A stretch of DNA of 64,000 nt from Trichomonas vaginalis G3 (Eukaryota; Parabasalia; Trichomonadida; Trichomonadidae): positions 3,009,797-3,073,796 of the forward strand of contig NC_067204.1 of assembly GCF_026262505.1 (NCBI RefSeq). The letters run 5' to 3'. Each line of letters opens with the position of its first letter. Positions within the stretch are counted from its first letter, which is position 1. This document shows, piece by piece, positions 22,158 to 31,672 of this stretch. The notes beneath the pieces are model-generated. The model made no database searches and was not told where the DNA came from. It worked only from the letters and a program-made list of their open reading frames with translations. The translations under genes and the position numbers were made by a program.

Positions 22158-22683
22158 TACGGATGTTCAAACACATATCTTTATAGCGGAAATAGTATAA
22201 TATAGTAGTCAAAATTAAATGATTTTGAATGTTTTACGAGAGAGGGTCAAAGTTGCTATTTGTCACTTTTCCACAAGAATATAATGGGGAAAAGGTTATC
22301 ATATATTTGATCTCATTCACTTAGGTGAGAGATGCATGTAGTGTAATGGGATAAACAGTGGGATTGCTGCTCTAAGTCCTAGGTTCGAGACACATTGGCT
22401 TCATTTTTCTCTTTTTTATTGACGTAAACTATTCAATTTTTGTGTTCTCCATTCAAATTTCAGAATTTTTTTTGCAGATTTCACGCTACATTCGAAGTTA
22501 CCTTTTGTAACAACCACCACTGCCTACGAAAGACGAAAGTGTGTCACGATTTCACCTGGAAATCCGACGGTTGTTTAAGAGTATGCACTTTTGTCACCTA
22601 CTCTACGGATGTTCAAACACATATCTTTATAGCGGAAATAGTATAATATAGTAGTCAAAATTAAATGATTTTGAATGTTTTAC
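22158..22683. repeat. 80-bp perfect direct repeats flanking ~366 bp
   Basis: Bases 22,158-22,237 and 22,604-22,683 appear identical (TACGGATGTTCAAACACATA ... GTTTTAC), 446 bp apart. The sequence between them contains a tRNA-like stretch with pol III-type internal boxes and a short T-run. The arrangement could be a small tandem duplication, or a composite insertion bounded by direct repeats. Confidence 0.75.
22334..22410 (+). ncRNA. tRNA-like sequence with A and B boxes (pseudo-tRNA or SINE-like)
   Basis: TAGTGTAATGG fits the A-box consensus and GGTTCGAGACA fits the B box in all but the last base. They are spaced as in an intron-less tRNA. The middle could form a weak anticodon arm with U33 and anticodon GCT. 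Acceptor and T stems do not pair, and a TTTTTCTCTTTTTT run follows. It is therefore not called a working tRNA; a tRNA-derived pseudogene or short interspersed element is more likely. Confidence 0.35.
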
Positions 22684-23251
22684 TTAACAATTTATGTTTT
22701 CGTTGAAAACTCTTTATTTTCAAATAAAAACATAGCATACATGCATTTTAGCAATTGATAATGAATATTAAGATACAAAAATTATTATCTTATATCAAAA
22801 AAAAATTTATTATTTTATTTTTTATTTATTGATAATTTCATATTCTATTATTGAGGAGTCGTAATAAATTTAAATGCATCTTAAACATTGATAGTTTTTT
22901 AAATGAAATATTTAAGTTATAATAGCATTTTGAATAAGTTCGTTATTTGATCAATATATATTTGAATCTTTAAGTTATAATACCATGAAATCTGGTTCTC
23001 GAGTAAAATACTGTTTTTCTCTGAATGAATTAGGAAATTTCATTTTTTATTTTAATGAATCTCTGATAAGACAATTCACAATACTCATGAAATAACCGAG
23101 ACAGTGGTTTCTCGCACATAAAAAAGAAAGGAAATGTCAAGACAACAAAATGATTTCAAAGCAAAATGGCAAACCCAAATTTTAGCTAAAAGTGACAGGG
23201 AAAAAAAAACGTTGAGTATTAAAAAAAAGACCGATGAGAGCTTCGTTCGAA
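22684..23251. other. AT-rich intergenic stretch
   Basis: Low-complexity A/T sequence; no gene recognised. A short lysine-rich frame from 23,134 is considered random. Confidence 0.45.
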
Positions 23252-23321
23252 ATATAGAGGGAACTGAGAATGCGCAACCATTCTCAGGGAATATTGGATG
23301 CTATTCCCGTTCCCTCTGTAT
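23252..23321. repeat. Three-way-junction inverted repeat
   Basis: An outer stem pairs 23,252-23,264 (ATATAGAGGGAAC) with 23,309-23,321 (GTTCCCTCTGTAT), 13 bp with one G-U. Inside it, TGAGAATG-CGCAAC-CATTCTCA (23,265-23,286) and GGGAATA-TTGGATGC-TATTCCC (23,287-23,308) form two hairpins of 8 and 7 bp with no unpaired base between stems. Such exact nesting is unlikely by chance. It may be a structured RNA, the end of a mobile element, or a foldback repeat. Confidence 0.7.
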
Positions 23322-23357
23322 GGAAAATTGAGGTTTTCAAAGGGAGTTAAAATAATA

Positions 23358-23715
23358 TCAAATTTATACTAATTTACTTCAAAATACAAAAGTATTTGAC
23401 AGCTAAAATTAGTTACTTTAGCAAGCCTATCAATACCCTTTTACGATTATTGTTACTTTTTCGAAATAAAAGTAAAAACAAATTTATACTAATTTACTTC
23501 AAAATACAAAAGTATTTGACAGCTAAAATTAGTTACTTTAGCAAGCCTATCAATACCCTTTTACGATTATTGTTACTTTTTCGAAATAAAAGTAAAAACA
23601 AATTTATACTAATTTACTTCAAAATACAAAAGTATTTGACAGCTAAAATTAGTTACTTTAGCAAGCCTATCAATACCCTTTTACGATTATTGCTACTTTT
23701 TCGAAATAAAATAAA
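23358..23715. repeat. Tandem repeat, 120-bp unit, three copies
   Basis: The unit 'aatttatactaatttacttc...ttcgaaataaaagtaaaaac' recurs at an exact 120-bp step, three times with hardly a change. Because 120 is a multiple of three, one frame stays open through all copies. No codon bias or family supports a real protein. Confidence 0.85.
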
Positions 23716-23810
23716 TTTATTATCAAAAACCTTTTTTTTCTTAGTAAAAATAAACGAAATTTTTTACCTTATGAACTTTTGATGGAAATATGCAAATTTA
23801 AAATAATAAA

Positions 23811-23940
23811 GAAAGCCGCGAGCGAAGCGATCGGCTTAGTTCGAAGATTTTGATTCAAATCTTTGCTGATCTGTAATTCGCGGAAGCCGCGAGCGAATCG
23901 AGCGGCTTAGGTCTAAGATTTTGATTCAAATCTTTGCTTA
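23811..23940. repeat. Pair of ~71-bp units, each with two hairpins
   Basis: Two copies (from about 23,813 and 23,884) each contain AAGCCGCGAGCGAA...CGGCTT, a 6-7-bp hairpin, and then AAGATTTTGATTCAAATCTT, a second 7-bp hairpin. They are GC-rich islands in AT-rich DNA. The element type is unknown. Confidence 0.65.
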
Positions 23941-24007
23941 TATTCCTTAAATTCTTTATGAAACTCGCAACAGTTCATTAAAAAATTTTAAATTCTAAAC
24001 TGTCGAA

Positions 24008-24042
24008 ATTACCGATCGGTAATCACACCCTTCACGGGTGTG
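24008..24042. repeat. 16-bp palindrome next to a 7-bp hairpin
   Basis: ATTACCGATCGGTAAT is a perfect palindrome. It is followed at once by CACACCC-TTCAC-GGGTGTG. Together with the hairpin pairs just upstream it may mark one structured element. Confidence 0.55.
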
Positions 24043-24661
24043 TCACTTTTATCTAAAATTACCCCTACTCAAAGCAAAATTGATGTATCAATGATAGGAT
24101 CATATTATTTTTGTGATTGCAGCAAGAAATTTTAATTCGAATAGAATTCAAGCAGTTTTAAGGGTCTGCAGGATGAGTAAACAGTATTTATCGTCATAAA
24201 TAAAATTATATAGTAAGACCAATATCTCATGATTTATCCTACATCTAGACCATATTTATGTGTCTCATAGAAGCTCCAAATAATCGATTCAAAATAAAGA
24301 CGATACAGATAAAATCTCATTTTGGCGTTCAATTTTTGAATTGTATTGAAAATCTAACGTGTACTCTTTATATTTTTGTATAAAAACATGTTCTTTAATA
24401 ACTTTAAATGCTATAACAACATATATTGGCTACATTGAATTCTATATCACTCAATTTACTATCCAATAACAAAAGAAATTTGTAAAAGTCTCAAAAATTA
24501 TTTCCTTTCAAAAAAATTATTTATCCTCTTGAGTTTTTTATATAGCGAGATATGGGTGCTACAAAGCTATCCCAAAAATCGAGAGTTCTCTCAAAATTGT
24601 GAAGGCGTTTATTGGAGATTTTTATTTTTATTGGGTTATTTAAAGTTCCTCCATTTCAAAA
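24043..24661. other. Intergenic upstream of ankyrin gene
   Basis: AT-rich; no gene recognised. The 3' end carries CCTCCATTTCAAAA directly before the ATG at 24,662, initiator-like. Confidence 0.45.
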
Positions 24662-25387
24662 ATGAGTCAAGGTATTAATCAGAATTGCGAATATATTGAG
24701 GTTCAGACTCACGGGCAAAGCACAGACGAAGAAACAGCAACCAATCAAATTAATGGAAACCACAATAGTTCAAATGATATCCTAGTTAAAATTGCAGAAC
24801 TTAAGAACTGTGGCGACCATCGAAGTGTTTACGAATTCTTTGAAGAACTTTCGGCAAGCAGAAATCGTGAAATGATGAAAAAAGCTTGTGAAGAAGGACT
24901 TTGGAAAAAGAAATCATGTGATACAAGTAACATACTGCATCTTGCATGCCGCAATGGGATAATTCATCTTGTCAAATCTCTCATTTTCTGTGGCTGTGAT
25001 AAAGAGTCACGAACAAAATTTGGTCTTACTCCACTCATTATTGCATCATGTTATGGTCATTTGGATGTTGTGAAATTTCTTATTTCAATTGGGGCAGATA
25101 TAGAAGCAAAGAATAAATATGGATATACTCCACTCATTTTTGCAGCAGGAAATGGTCATCTTGAAGTTGTTCATTATCTTGTCTCTGTTGGAGCTAATAA
25201 AGAGGCAAAGAATAATGATGAATATACTCCATTAAAATGTGCATCAATTAAAGGTCGTCATAAAGTTGTTAAATATCTAGTCGCTCAGGGAGCTGATAAA
25301 AGTGTCATGAATAATGAAGGAAAAACAGTATTCTCAGTTGCAATAGATAGTGTGAGAAATTATCTAGGTTTTTTTGGATTCAAATAA
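24662..25387 (+). CDS. Ankyrin repeat protein, trichomonad family
   Basis: A 241-residue protein. Residues ~1-85 are the family leader ('ILVKIAELKNCGDHRSVYEFFEELSASRN', 'MMKKACEEGLWKKKS'), which in trichomonads precedes the repeats. Four to five ankyrin repeats follow, from about 86 to 235 ('NILHLACRNGIIHLVKSLIFCG', 'TPLIIASCYGHLDVVKFLISIGAD', 'TPLIFAAGNGHLEVVHYLVSVGAN', 'TPLKCASIKGRHKVVKYLVAQGAD'). Such proteins are one of the largest gene families in Trichomonas; partners are unknown. There is no membrane segment. A related, broken gene lies 1.2 kb downstream in the same orientation, so the pair probably arose by tandem duplication. Confidence 0.88.
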   Translation: MSQGINQNCEYIEVQTHGQSTDEETATNQINGNHNSSNDILVKIAELKNCGDHRSVYEFFEELSASRNREMMKKACEEGLWKKKSCDTSNILHLACRNGIIHLVKSLIFCGCDKESRTKFGLTPLIIASCYGHLDVVKFLISIGADIEAKNKYGYTPLIFAAGNGHLEVVHYLVSVGANKEAKNNDEYTPLKCASIKGRHKVVKYLVAQGADKSVMNNEGKTVFSVAIDSVRNYLGFFGFK

Positions 25388-25414
25388 TTATTATAAATTA
25401 TTGCATCTCTGACT

Positions 25415-26461
25415 TTAAGGGTGCACACGAGAGGATCATGTAAACTTCAGAATTTAGAACCTTATTTTTAGGCATTATCTTGGCTACCTATTTAGGCTCG
25501 AAAAGCAAAAAATATCAAAAAATACAACTTGAGTCCATTATGACCCTTTCATGGAGGTAGTTTTTATCCGCTAGTATTTTCCCTTTGAATCTCTTTACAA
25601 TTCGAAATCAAATTCAAAACTCAGTAGAAGAAAGGAAGAATCGACTTACTACGGTTGTAATACGAATAAATACATATATTTAATTATTTTTATTTACATA
25701 ATAATTGTTTGAAGCTCATATTCCATCAAATTTTTAAATAAAAAATTAAAATGTTGAAAATGTTCATATATTTTAATAGGGTTTTGGCACTTTATTGAGG
25801 AATTACTACATACATAGTCGAACTGAACTTGATATTTTGAAATTTAAATTATTTATCAAAATTAAAATTTAACTTGAAATTTATAATTATTTAGTCATAT
25901 TTTGCATAATTCTAAGTAGATTTTGTAAAAAATCAAGAAAGAAAAATTTTAACGTGCTTTATTTTTTCTTTTTATAATAATACATATTATTATATAATTA
26001 ACATATTCATAATGTTTCACCCTTTCAAAAATATAATCCTCCTCTCTCAAATAAACGTACATACGGGTGGCCTCTTTTTTCAAAAAATTAAAATTTGAAA
26101 TTTTGGGCTCAAATATTAGAGATTTTTTCAACCTTCAACGATATATGTTGTCTATATCAGACCTCCTTTCTTTTTGATACTTAACATTGTTCCTAAATCT
26201 TAGCCGTTAAGGCTGTTCTGAAAATATTTTTTTTTTCGAAAAAATTCGAAAAAAATTCTTAAAATTCAAAAATCCCTTAATTCCTGAGGATTTTGGAAAA
26301 AAGTTTTTACATGAACATGTGTATATTATATGAAGTATATTGATAAGGTAAAAATCAAATTTTATTGCATATTCATCGAGAAAATAAACTAACGAATCCC
26401 TCAAAATTGAGAGGGCAATCCTCCTCCTCTCAAATAAACGTACATACGGGTGCACCCTTAA
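25415..26461. mobile_element. Candidate ~1.05-kb repeat element bounded by TTAAGGGTGCAC
   Basis: The left end reads TTAAGGGTGCAC and the right end GTGCACCCTTAA, a perfect 12-bp inversion including possible TTAA target sites. Inside, the block CTCAAATAAACGTACATACG with 'cctcct' before it occurs at about 26,037-26,068 and again at 26,417-26,450, so the right end appears twice. No transposase was seen. TTAA plus inverted ends would suit a piggyBac-like non-autonomous element, but the short ends make this tentative. Confidence 0.45.
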
Positions 26462-26612
26462 CGCTTTAAAATTTAAAATTAGTTGTTTATTAATCAATGT
26501 AAATGTTCAATTGAATTTTGATCAAATTTAAGTTATATAAATGTATCTTTAAATGTTAATACCGTGAAATCTGTTTAACTATGCATGAATTTTCGGATTT
26601 CATATTTTATCT
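26462..26612. other. Short intergenic stretch
   Basis: AT-rich leader of the second ankyrin gene; 'tttcatattttatctttgaag' just upstream may hold an initiator. Confidence 0.35.
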
Positions 26613-27518
26613 TTGAAGATAAGAATTAATCAGGTTCAAGAAGAATTAAGTTCTATCCAGACTCAAAGACAAAATGCAGAAGAAACGACAACCAACCAAA
26701 TAAATTGTTCGAACAATGATATATCAGCCAAAATAGGAGAACTTAAGAATTCGGGGAACTTTCAAAGTGTTTATGAATTCTTTGAAGAACTTTCGGCAAG
26801 TAGAAATCATGAAATGATGGCAATAGCTTGTGAAGAATTTAGGGAAAAGAGAATGATGACTTATGTACTTTCAGATGCATGTAAAAAAGGAAATCTCGAC
26901 TTGGTCAAATCTCTCATCGAATGTAACTATGATATAGAATTGATGAATCATGCTCGAGAAACACCACTCATGATTGCATCAAGATATAATAAACTTGAAG
27001 TTGTTAAATATCTTATTTCAGTTGGAGCTGATAAAGAAGTAAAGTGCTTTTATGAAATGACTCCACTCATTTGTACATAATTTGTTGATCATCTAGAAAT
27101 TGCTAAATATCTAGTCTCTGTCGGTGCTGATAAAGAAGCAAAGGATAAATGGGGAGATACTCCACTCATTAAAGCTTCAGCTAGAGGTCATCTTGAAGTT
27201 GTTAAATATCTTATTTCTGTTGGAGCTGATATAGACGCAAGGAATAATAAAGGAATGACACCCCTCATTCAAGCATCATATAATGGTAATCTCGAAGTTG
27301 TTAAATATCTCATCTCTGTTGGAGCTGATAAAGAAGCAAAGAATAATGATGGTTGGACTCCACTCATTCAAGCATCATTTGAAGGCCATCTTGAAATCGT
27401 TAAATATCTCATCTCTGTTGGAGCTAATAAACAAGCAAGAGATAATGTTGGAAGGACTTCACTGTATGTTTCACGTGAAGAAGTGAAAAATTATTTAATA
27501 TCTATTGGTGCCCAATAA
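26613..27518 (+). pseudogene. Broken ankyrin repeat gene, paralogue of the gene at 24.7 kb
   Basis: The frame starts with the same leader as the upstream gene ('ISAKIGELKNSGNFQSVYEFFEELSASRN', 'MMAIACEEF') and continues into ankyrin repeats. An in-frame TAA at 27,078-27,080 interrupts it in the middle of a repeat. After that the same frame resumes with clear repeats ('HLEVVKYLISVGADIDARNN', 'NLEVVKYLISVGADKEAKNN') to a natural stop at 27,518. The apparent first codon is TTG rather than ATG, so the start is also in doubt. A recent pseudogene is likeliest; a sequencing error at one base would also explain it. Confidence 0.8.
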
Positions 27519-27869
27519 TCTACTTTGAATAAAAATTAATTTTACAATAACTCAAACTATAGCAGATTATAGAAATCTTCACACTTTTTTAATGGCACAC
27601 TTGACACTTTCTGCTATTCTCTCTATAAGAGAAACTCATATAATTTACTGTATGATTTTCATCAATAAGTCAAAGGTAAGTTGGTATTTTGAGACATATT
27701 TTAATATATATAACAACAACAACAAAATAAACCAAAACGAAACACAAACAAAACACAAATAAAACAAACAAACAAAAAACAAAATAAAACAAAACACAAA
27801 TAAAACAAAACAAAATAAAAAACAAACAAAACAAAAAGATTTTTTAATCTTAATAAATAAACAAACATT
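27519..27869. other. Intergenic with A/C-rich simple sequence
   Basis: Bases ~27,710-27,840 are an 'aaacaaaacaaaataaaac'-type low-complexity run. No gene. Confidence 0.7.
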
Positions 27870-29408
27870 TTATTGAGTAAGCTGAGAAATAATATGGTGG
27901 TCGACCCATGTCATGATAGCTGTATTCGCTGTGAAGAAAATCCAAATCAAAACCATGATCAAGAAAGAGTTAAAAATGAAAGACATCAAATTATATTCGA
28001 AAGAGCCATCACTGAACTCTGTGTACGTTGGATACAAACTATCTCCGAAGATCATGGAGATAAACAGCTTCAAAAGGTCAATAAATGATTCTGCTTTTTG
28101 TGCAACGAATCCGAAAAGAAAAACAGTTGCAAGCATCAAAGAAAGAAGGATAATTGACTGGCTGGCGAGGTTTATAACGATTCTGCGTATACCATTGACG
28201 AATAAAAGAGTCAGACGGTACACTTTTGGCCAGTGGATGAACCATCTAAGTGCACATGACGTTGCAATAAAAGATGCGACGCCGAAAATGTGCATGGAGC
28301 GATGGGATGGGTATTGTGATATCTTGGAGCTATCACTGATCACTATTAGAGATAGGATAACAACTAAAACGCTCTTAATGAAGAAAAATATATTCCAAAA
28401 TCCAATTGTTGTATGGAATTGATCAAATAAAGTCAATTCTTTGTATATACTATCAACAAGAAGACGTTTTCTGTGTATGGAAAATAGTTTCCAGATGTTT
28501 AACGAATCTAAATAAAATTCCATACCGGAAATGAGTAAAAACATCAATCCGAAGCGCTGCATGACATTGTATAATGACAAGGTGCCTCTGTTGAATGTTT
28601 TCTTTGGCGGTTCTATTGGAGGAGGAATGTATTTATTTAATGTTTTGTTTTTAATGCAATCGAGAACGTTTTGAATAGTAATTTTGTCTGTTGCTGCTCT
28701 ATTTGGATCATATCTGATCTCGACATCTCTGAAATTCCTTACATTATGCTTAATAAAAATTCTTTTTCGAGAAATTCTTTTTCTTTCTTCTCTATTGTCT
28801 GAAATGTAGTGCGAAGGACACGAGCTATAACTAATTTTTGGATCTGGAATGAAGCCATATCCACCTTCTGGCTTGTAAATCGCAACATTGATATCCCACT
28901 GGGTACAACCTATAACATCGGTTTCATTCGAGTATATAACGAAAGATGTAAAGGCGCTTATTGAATATACGTGGCGAAATAGTTCGTAGTTAACATCTAT
29001 TTGGTTGTATTTGATTTCTGAACCATTTTCCCAATTGATTTGGAATTTAACTGGGCGAGTTTGATTGATAAATTCCATATTTGAAAACGATCCTTTGGTG
29101 AAATTTTCAAGGTTTTCGAGAAAATCGTCGAAATAATCTGAAATATCATCAACAAATGCGTATGGAGCATCATCTGTTTGCTTTGGAAATAGTAAATCTG
29201 TTAATTGCTTTCTTGTGTGATATACTCCATCGATTGTTGGATAAATAACACCGTAGCAATAAAAAATAATACATAAAATTTCGAGAAAATGGAATAAAAA
29301 TGTCCATGGAGGAATATAGCTGCGTTTCCATGTTTGAAGGACACTCACAAGATTAGGGTTTAGTCGCTTCGTCACCTTTGGAGAGACGAGGCGAATTGTA
29401 ATTACCAT
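27870..29408 (-). CDS. TRP-type cation channel, mucolipin/polycystin family
   Basis: A 512-residue membrane protein with the TRPML/PKD2 plan: a first transmembrane helix at about 35-57, a large extracytosolic loop of ~220 residues with paired cysteines ('CTQWDINVAIY', 'CPSHYIS'), then five more helices. These lie at about 283-305, 338-360, 373-395, 408-435 and 475-500. The pore loop 'LLKLFISMIFGDSLYPTY' lies before the last helix and has the FGD triplet where mucolipins carry NGDD. These channels pass Ca2+ and other cations from lysosome-like or surface membranes. The C-terminal tail is short, without the EF-hand or coiled coil of PKD2, which favours the mucolipin side. The stop overlaps TAAA. 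Confidence 0.8.
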   Translation of the reverse strand: MVITIRLVSPKVTKRLNPNLVSVLQTWKRSYIPPWTFLFHFLEILCIIFYCYGVIYPTIDGVYHTRKQLTDLLFPKQTDDAPYAFVDDISDYFDDFLENLENFTKGSFSNMEFINQTRPVKFQINWENGSEIKYNQIDVNYELFRHVYSISAFTSFVIYSNETDVIGCTQWDINVAIYKPEGGYGFIPDPKISYSSCPSHYISDNREERKRISRKRIFIKHNVRNFRDVEIRYDPNRAATDKITIQNVLDCIKNKTLNKYIPPPIEPPKKTFNRGTLSLYNVMQRFGLMFLLISGMEFYLDSLNIWKLFSIHRKRLLVDSIYKELTLFDQFHTTIGFWNIFFFIKSVLVVILSLIVISDSSKISQYPSHRSMHIFGVASFIATSCALRWFIHWPKVYRLTLLFVNGIRRIVINLASQSIILLSLMLATVFLFGFVAQKAESFIDLLKLFISMIFGDSLYPTYTEFSDGSFEYNLMSFIFNSFLIMVLIWIFFTANTAIMTWVDHHIISQLTQ

Positions 29409-29524
29409 AAAAATATAACTTTATAAAATAAAAGATTATACATTTCAAAGCATAATGTATATTGATATTTATTTTATATTTTCAATTTTTATATTGAATC
29501 CGTTTTTGATTTGATTATTCTTTG

Positions 29525-31288
29525 ATGTATTCTCCAGTTCCTCATATTAATGACCAATTGGAATACATTAATGCGACTGAAGAATCGATTTTTGACTTAC
29601 AAGAGCAAATATCATTGCTTATTAAACAAGAAAAAATCAAATCTGATTCAATTGCAAAGTTATCGCTGAAAATTAATCAGAAAAACGAAGAAAAAAGTGG
29701 GTTGTTAACTACATCGCATACTAAATCCATAAAATCTGATTCAAAATTAAATGATGAAATATCTAATGAAAGCAACAGATTACAACAGCTAGAGCAAAAA
29801 CTTTCCATTTTACAGAGAAAATATGAAATTGTCGACAAAGATGTTCAAAACTTTCAAAAACTTAGTGATAATTTAAATATACACTTGAAAAGCACCCAAA
29901 CACAATATCATTCGCTTCTTGAACCAAAAGAACAAGCTGATCAATCAAATATAGTTGAATTACAAGCAATTGAACTACCAGATCAAATCCGAAGTCTAAA
30001 TGACAAAATATTAGCTACACAGAAGAGTATTTCGTCATTAAATGATATAAAAGAACTTATCACATCAAAATTATCTATTTTAAAACAAACAAGAACAATT
30101 TTAGACAAAGAAATCCATGATAAACAAGCAAAATATGAAGAATCATTAGAAAGTTCACCTAAATCAAACGAAAATACATATGGTTCTCCAATAAAATCAA
30201 AGTTTGAGTTTGAATCTTTAATATCTACTCAAGAAAAAAGAAACAATGCATTACAGAATGAGATCAACAATGCTGATAGCCAGATACAAGTTGCTAATAA
30301 CTTAATACGAAGCAAAAACAATCAAATTTCGAAGAAAAACCTTGAATTACAAAATTTGAATTCAGAAATCTCAACAACGACATTCCAACTGGATCTATTA
30401 AGGAAAAGAGCACCACCAATTACAAACAATCTCTTGAATTCATTAACAGAATCCAAAATCAGCATCTTTCAAAAAACAGATAGATTAGAGAAGGAACTGG
30501 AAGAAACACAAGATCAACAAACAAAGATCCAAACGAAATTAGAGAATTTGTCCCAAAAAATAGAACATCAAGGAAATATTTCCAAGAAACTTGATGAAAT
30601 AGAACAGAAAATATATAAATTAAAGTCTAATACTGATGACAACACTTTAGAAATCAAAATGAGCAAAGAACTCAAGATGATTGAATTAGATATCGAAGAA
30701 CAACAAAAAGAAGCTCAAAAACTGCAACAGATTATACTAGATTCATTAGATAAACCTGTGGAACTTCCAAAAGTCCAATATGAAACAGATCTTGAAAAAG
30801 ATCTCAAAAAAATTCTGAAACAAGCTGATGCAACTAAGTACGAACTAGAGTATTTAGCTAATAAGAAGAAATACCTAGCAAAACAGATCAAAGAACACGC
30901 GAAAAAGATTTATGAATTTTCTTTGATGAATACTGAGCTAAATACAAGTCATAACTCAGATCTTTACGAGCTATCCAACATATGTCGTATGCTTAGATCT
31001 AAAATTAAAGAAAAAGCCAGAGAAATTAGAGCAAAATTAGACTATCTTGACACAAGAAATGATACATTAAAGATGCAAATAGCTGATTATGGCCATTATG
31101 ATGAAAGAAGAGATGTTTTTGTTCTCGTCGACGATTCTCTTTCCGAAATTTCAAAAGATTTTACATTTTCTCAGTCGTTTTTTAGGGAATTGCTCAAACA
31201 ACTGGCTATTTTTGACAAGGAAAATATTGATTACAATCTGTTCCTCAACAAATATTCAAAAAAATTAGATTCTTATTTGAATTTTTAA
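29525..31288 (+). CDS. Long coiled-coil protein, unknown function
   Basis: A 587-residue protein, nearly all coiled coil from about 10 to 470, rich in Lys/Glu/Gln/Ser, with breaks near 205-225 (Ser/Pro) and 300. The C-terminal ~110 residues are less coiled ('ADYGHYDERRDVFVLVDDSLSEIS' and 'FFRELLKQLAIFDKENIDYNLF') and may be a small helical domain. The ATG at 29,525 is used; the codon before it is TTG. No motor or enzyme domain is visible. Structural roles in the trichomonad cytoskeleton are common for such proteins, but this is inference. The large Polinton sits ~110 bp past its stop. Confidence 0.65.
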   Translation: MYSPVPHINDQLEYINATEESIFDLQEQISLLIKQEKIKSDSIAKLSLKINQKNEEKSGLLTTSHTKSIKSDSKLNDEISNESNRLQQLEQKLSILQRKYEIVDKDVQNFQKLSDNLNIHLKSTQTQYHSLLEPKEQADQSNIVELQAIELPDQIRSLNDKILATQKSISSLNDIKELITSKLSILKQTRTILDKEIHDKQAKYEESLESSPKSNENTYGSPIKSKFEFESLISTQEKRNNALQNEINNADSQIQVANNLIRSKNNQISKKNLELQNLNSEISTTTFQLDLLRKRAPPITNNLLNSLTESKISIFQKTDRLEKELEETQDQQTKIQTKLENLSQKIEHQGNISKKLDEIEQKIYKLKSNTDDNTLEIKMSKELKMIELDIEEQQKEAQKLQQIILDSLDKPVELPKVQYETDLEKDLKKILKQADATKYELEYLANKKKYLAKQIKEHAKKIYEFSLMNTELNTSHNSDLYELSNICRMLRSKIKEKAREIRAKLDYLDTRNDTLKMQIADYGHYDERRDVFVLVDDSLSEISKDFTFSQSFFRELLKQLAIFDKENIDYNLFLNKYSKKLDSYLNF

Positions 31289-31390
31289 TGAATATTCCAT
31301 AACTATATTTTTGTTACTATTTTCATTAAATATGTTATTTTGTAAGATAAAATTTCATCAAATTTTTGTTATTTCATTATTCTTAGATCA

Positions 31391-31395
31391 ATTCT
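31391..31395. repeat. 5-bp target site duplication, left copy
   Basis: ATTCT lies immediately before the A-run that begins the Polinton, and ATTCT recurs at 57,371-57,375 just after the matching T-run. Polintons typically make 5-6-bp duplications. Confidence 0.75.
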
Positions 31396-31468
31396 AAAAA
31401 AAAAAAAAAAAAGGTAGTGGGGCTTCCAGGCACTTCGTGCCCTCTAGCCCCGAAGATGTTTAGTATAA
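31396..31468 (+). repeat. Left terminal inverted repeat of the Polinton
   Basis: It begins with 17 A, then GGTAGTGGGGCTTCCAGGCA... to TAGTATAA. It matches the reverse complement of 57,297-57,370 apart from two substitutions and one base in the A-run. Confidence 0.93.
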
Positions 31469-31672
31469 ATGAAGTTTTTATTCGGAAAATTGTTAGTCTT
31501 CTGGTGTGAATTCGGAGGACTCTTCTTCTTCCTCCATTGCTTCTGGGAAGAAGCCTTCTTCTGGGTCGAAAACATTATATAATGTGTCGCTTTTCACAAA
31601 TTATATATGTTTTCATGTTTTGTCACTTTTCTGTCACTTTTCGGGTAAAAACATTTTTATTATTATATATAA

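Noticed and set aside
22334-22410. A functional tRNA gene
   Set aside because: Internal boxes are present but acceptor and T stems do not pair, so it is listed only as tRNA-like.
23396-23782. 128-aa frame with three 40-residue repeats
   Set aside because: It follows an exact 120-bp DNA repeat without codon bias or any known domain.
27873-28422. Plus-strand frames of 71 and 169 aa
   Set aside because: Both are antisense to the channel gene, whose membrane segments and pore loop are convincing.
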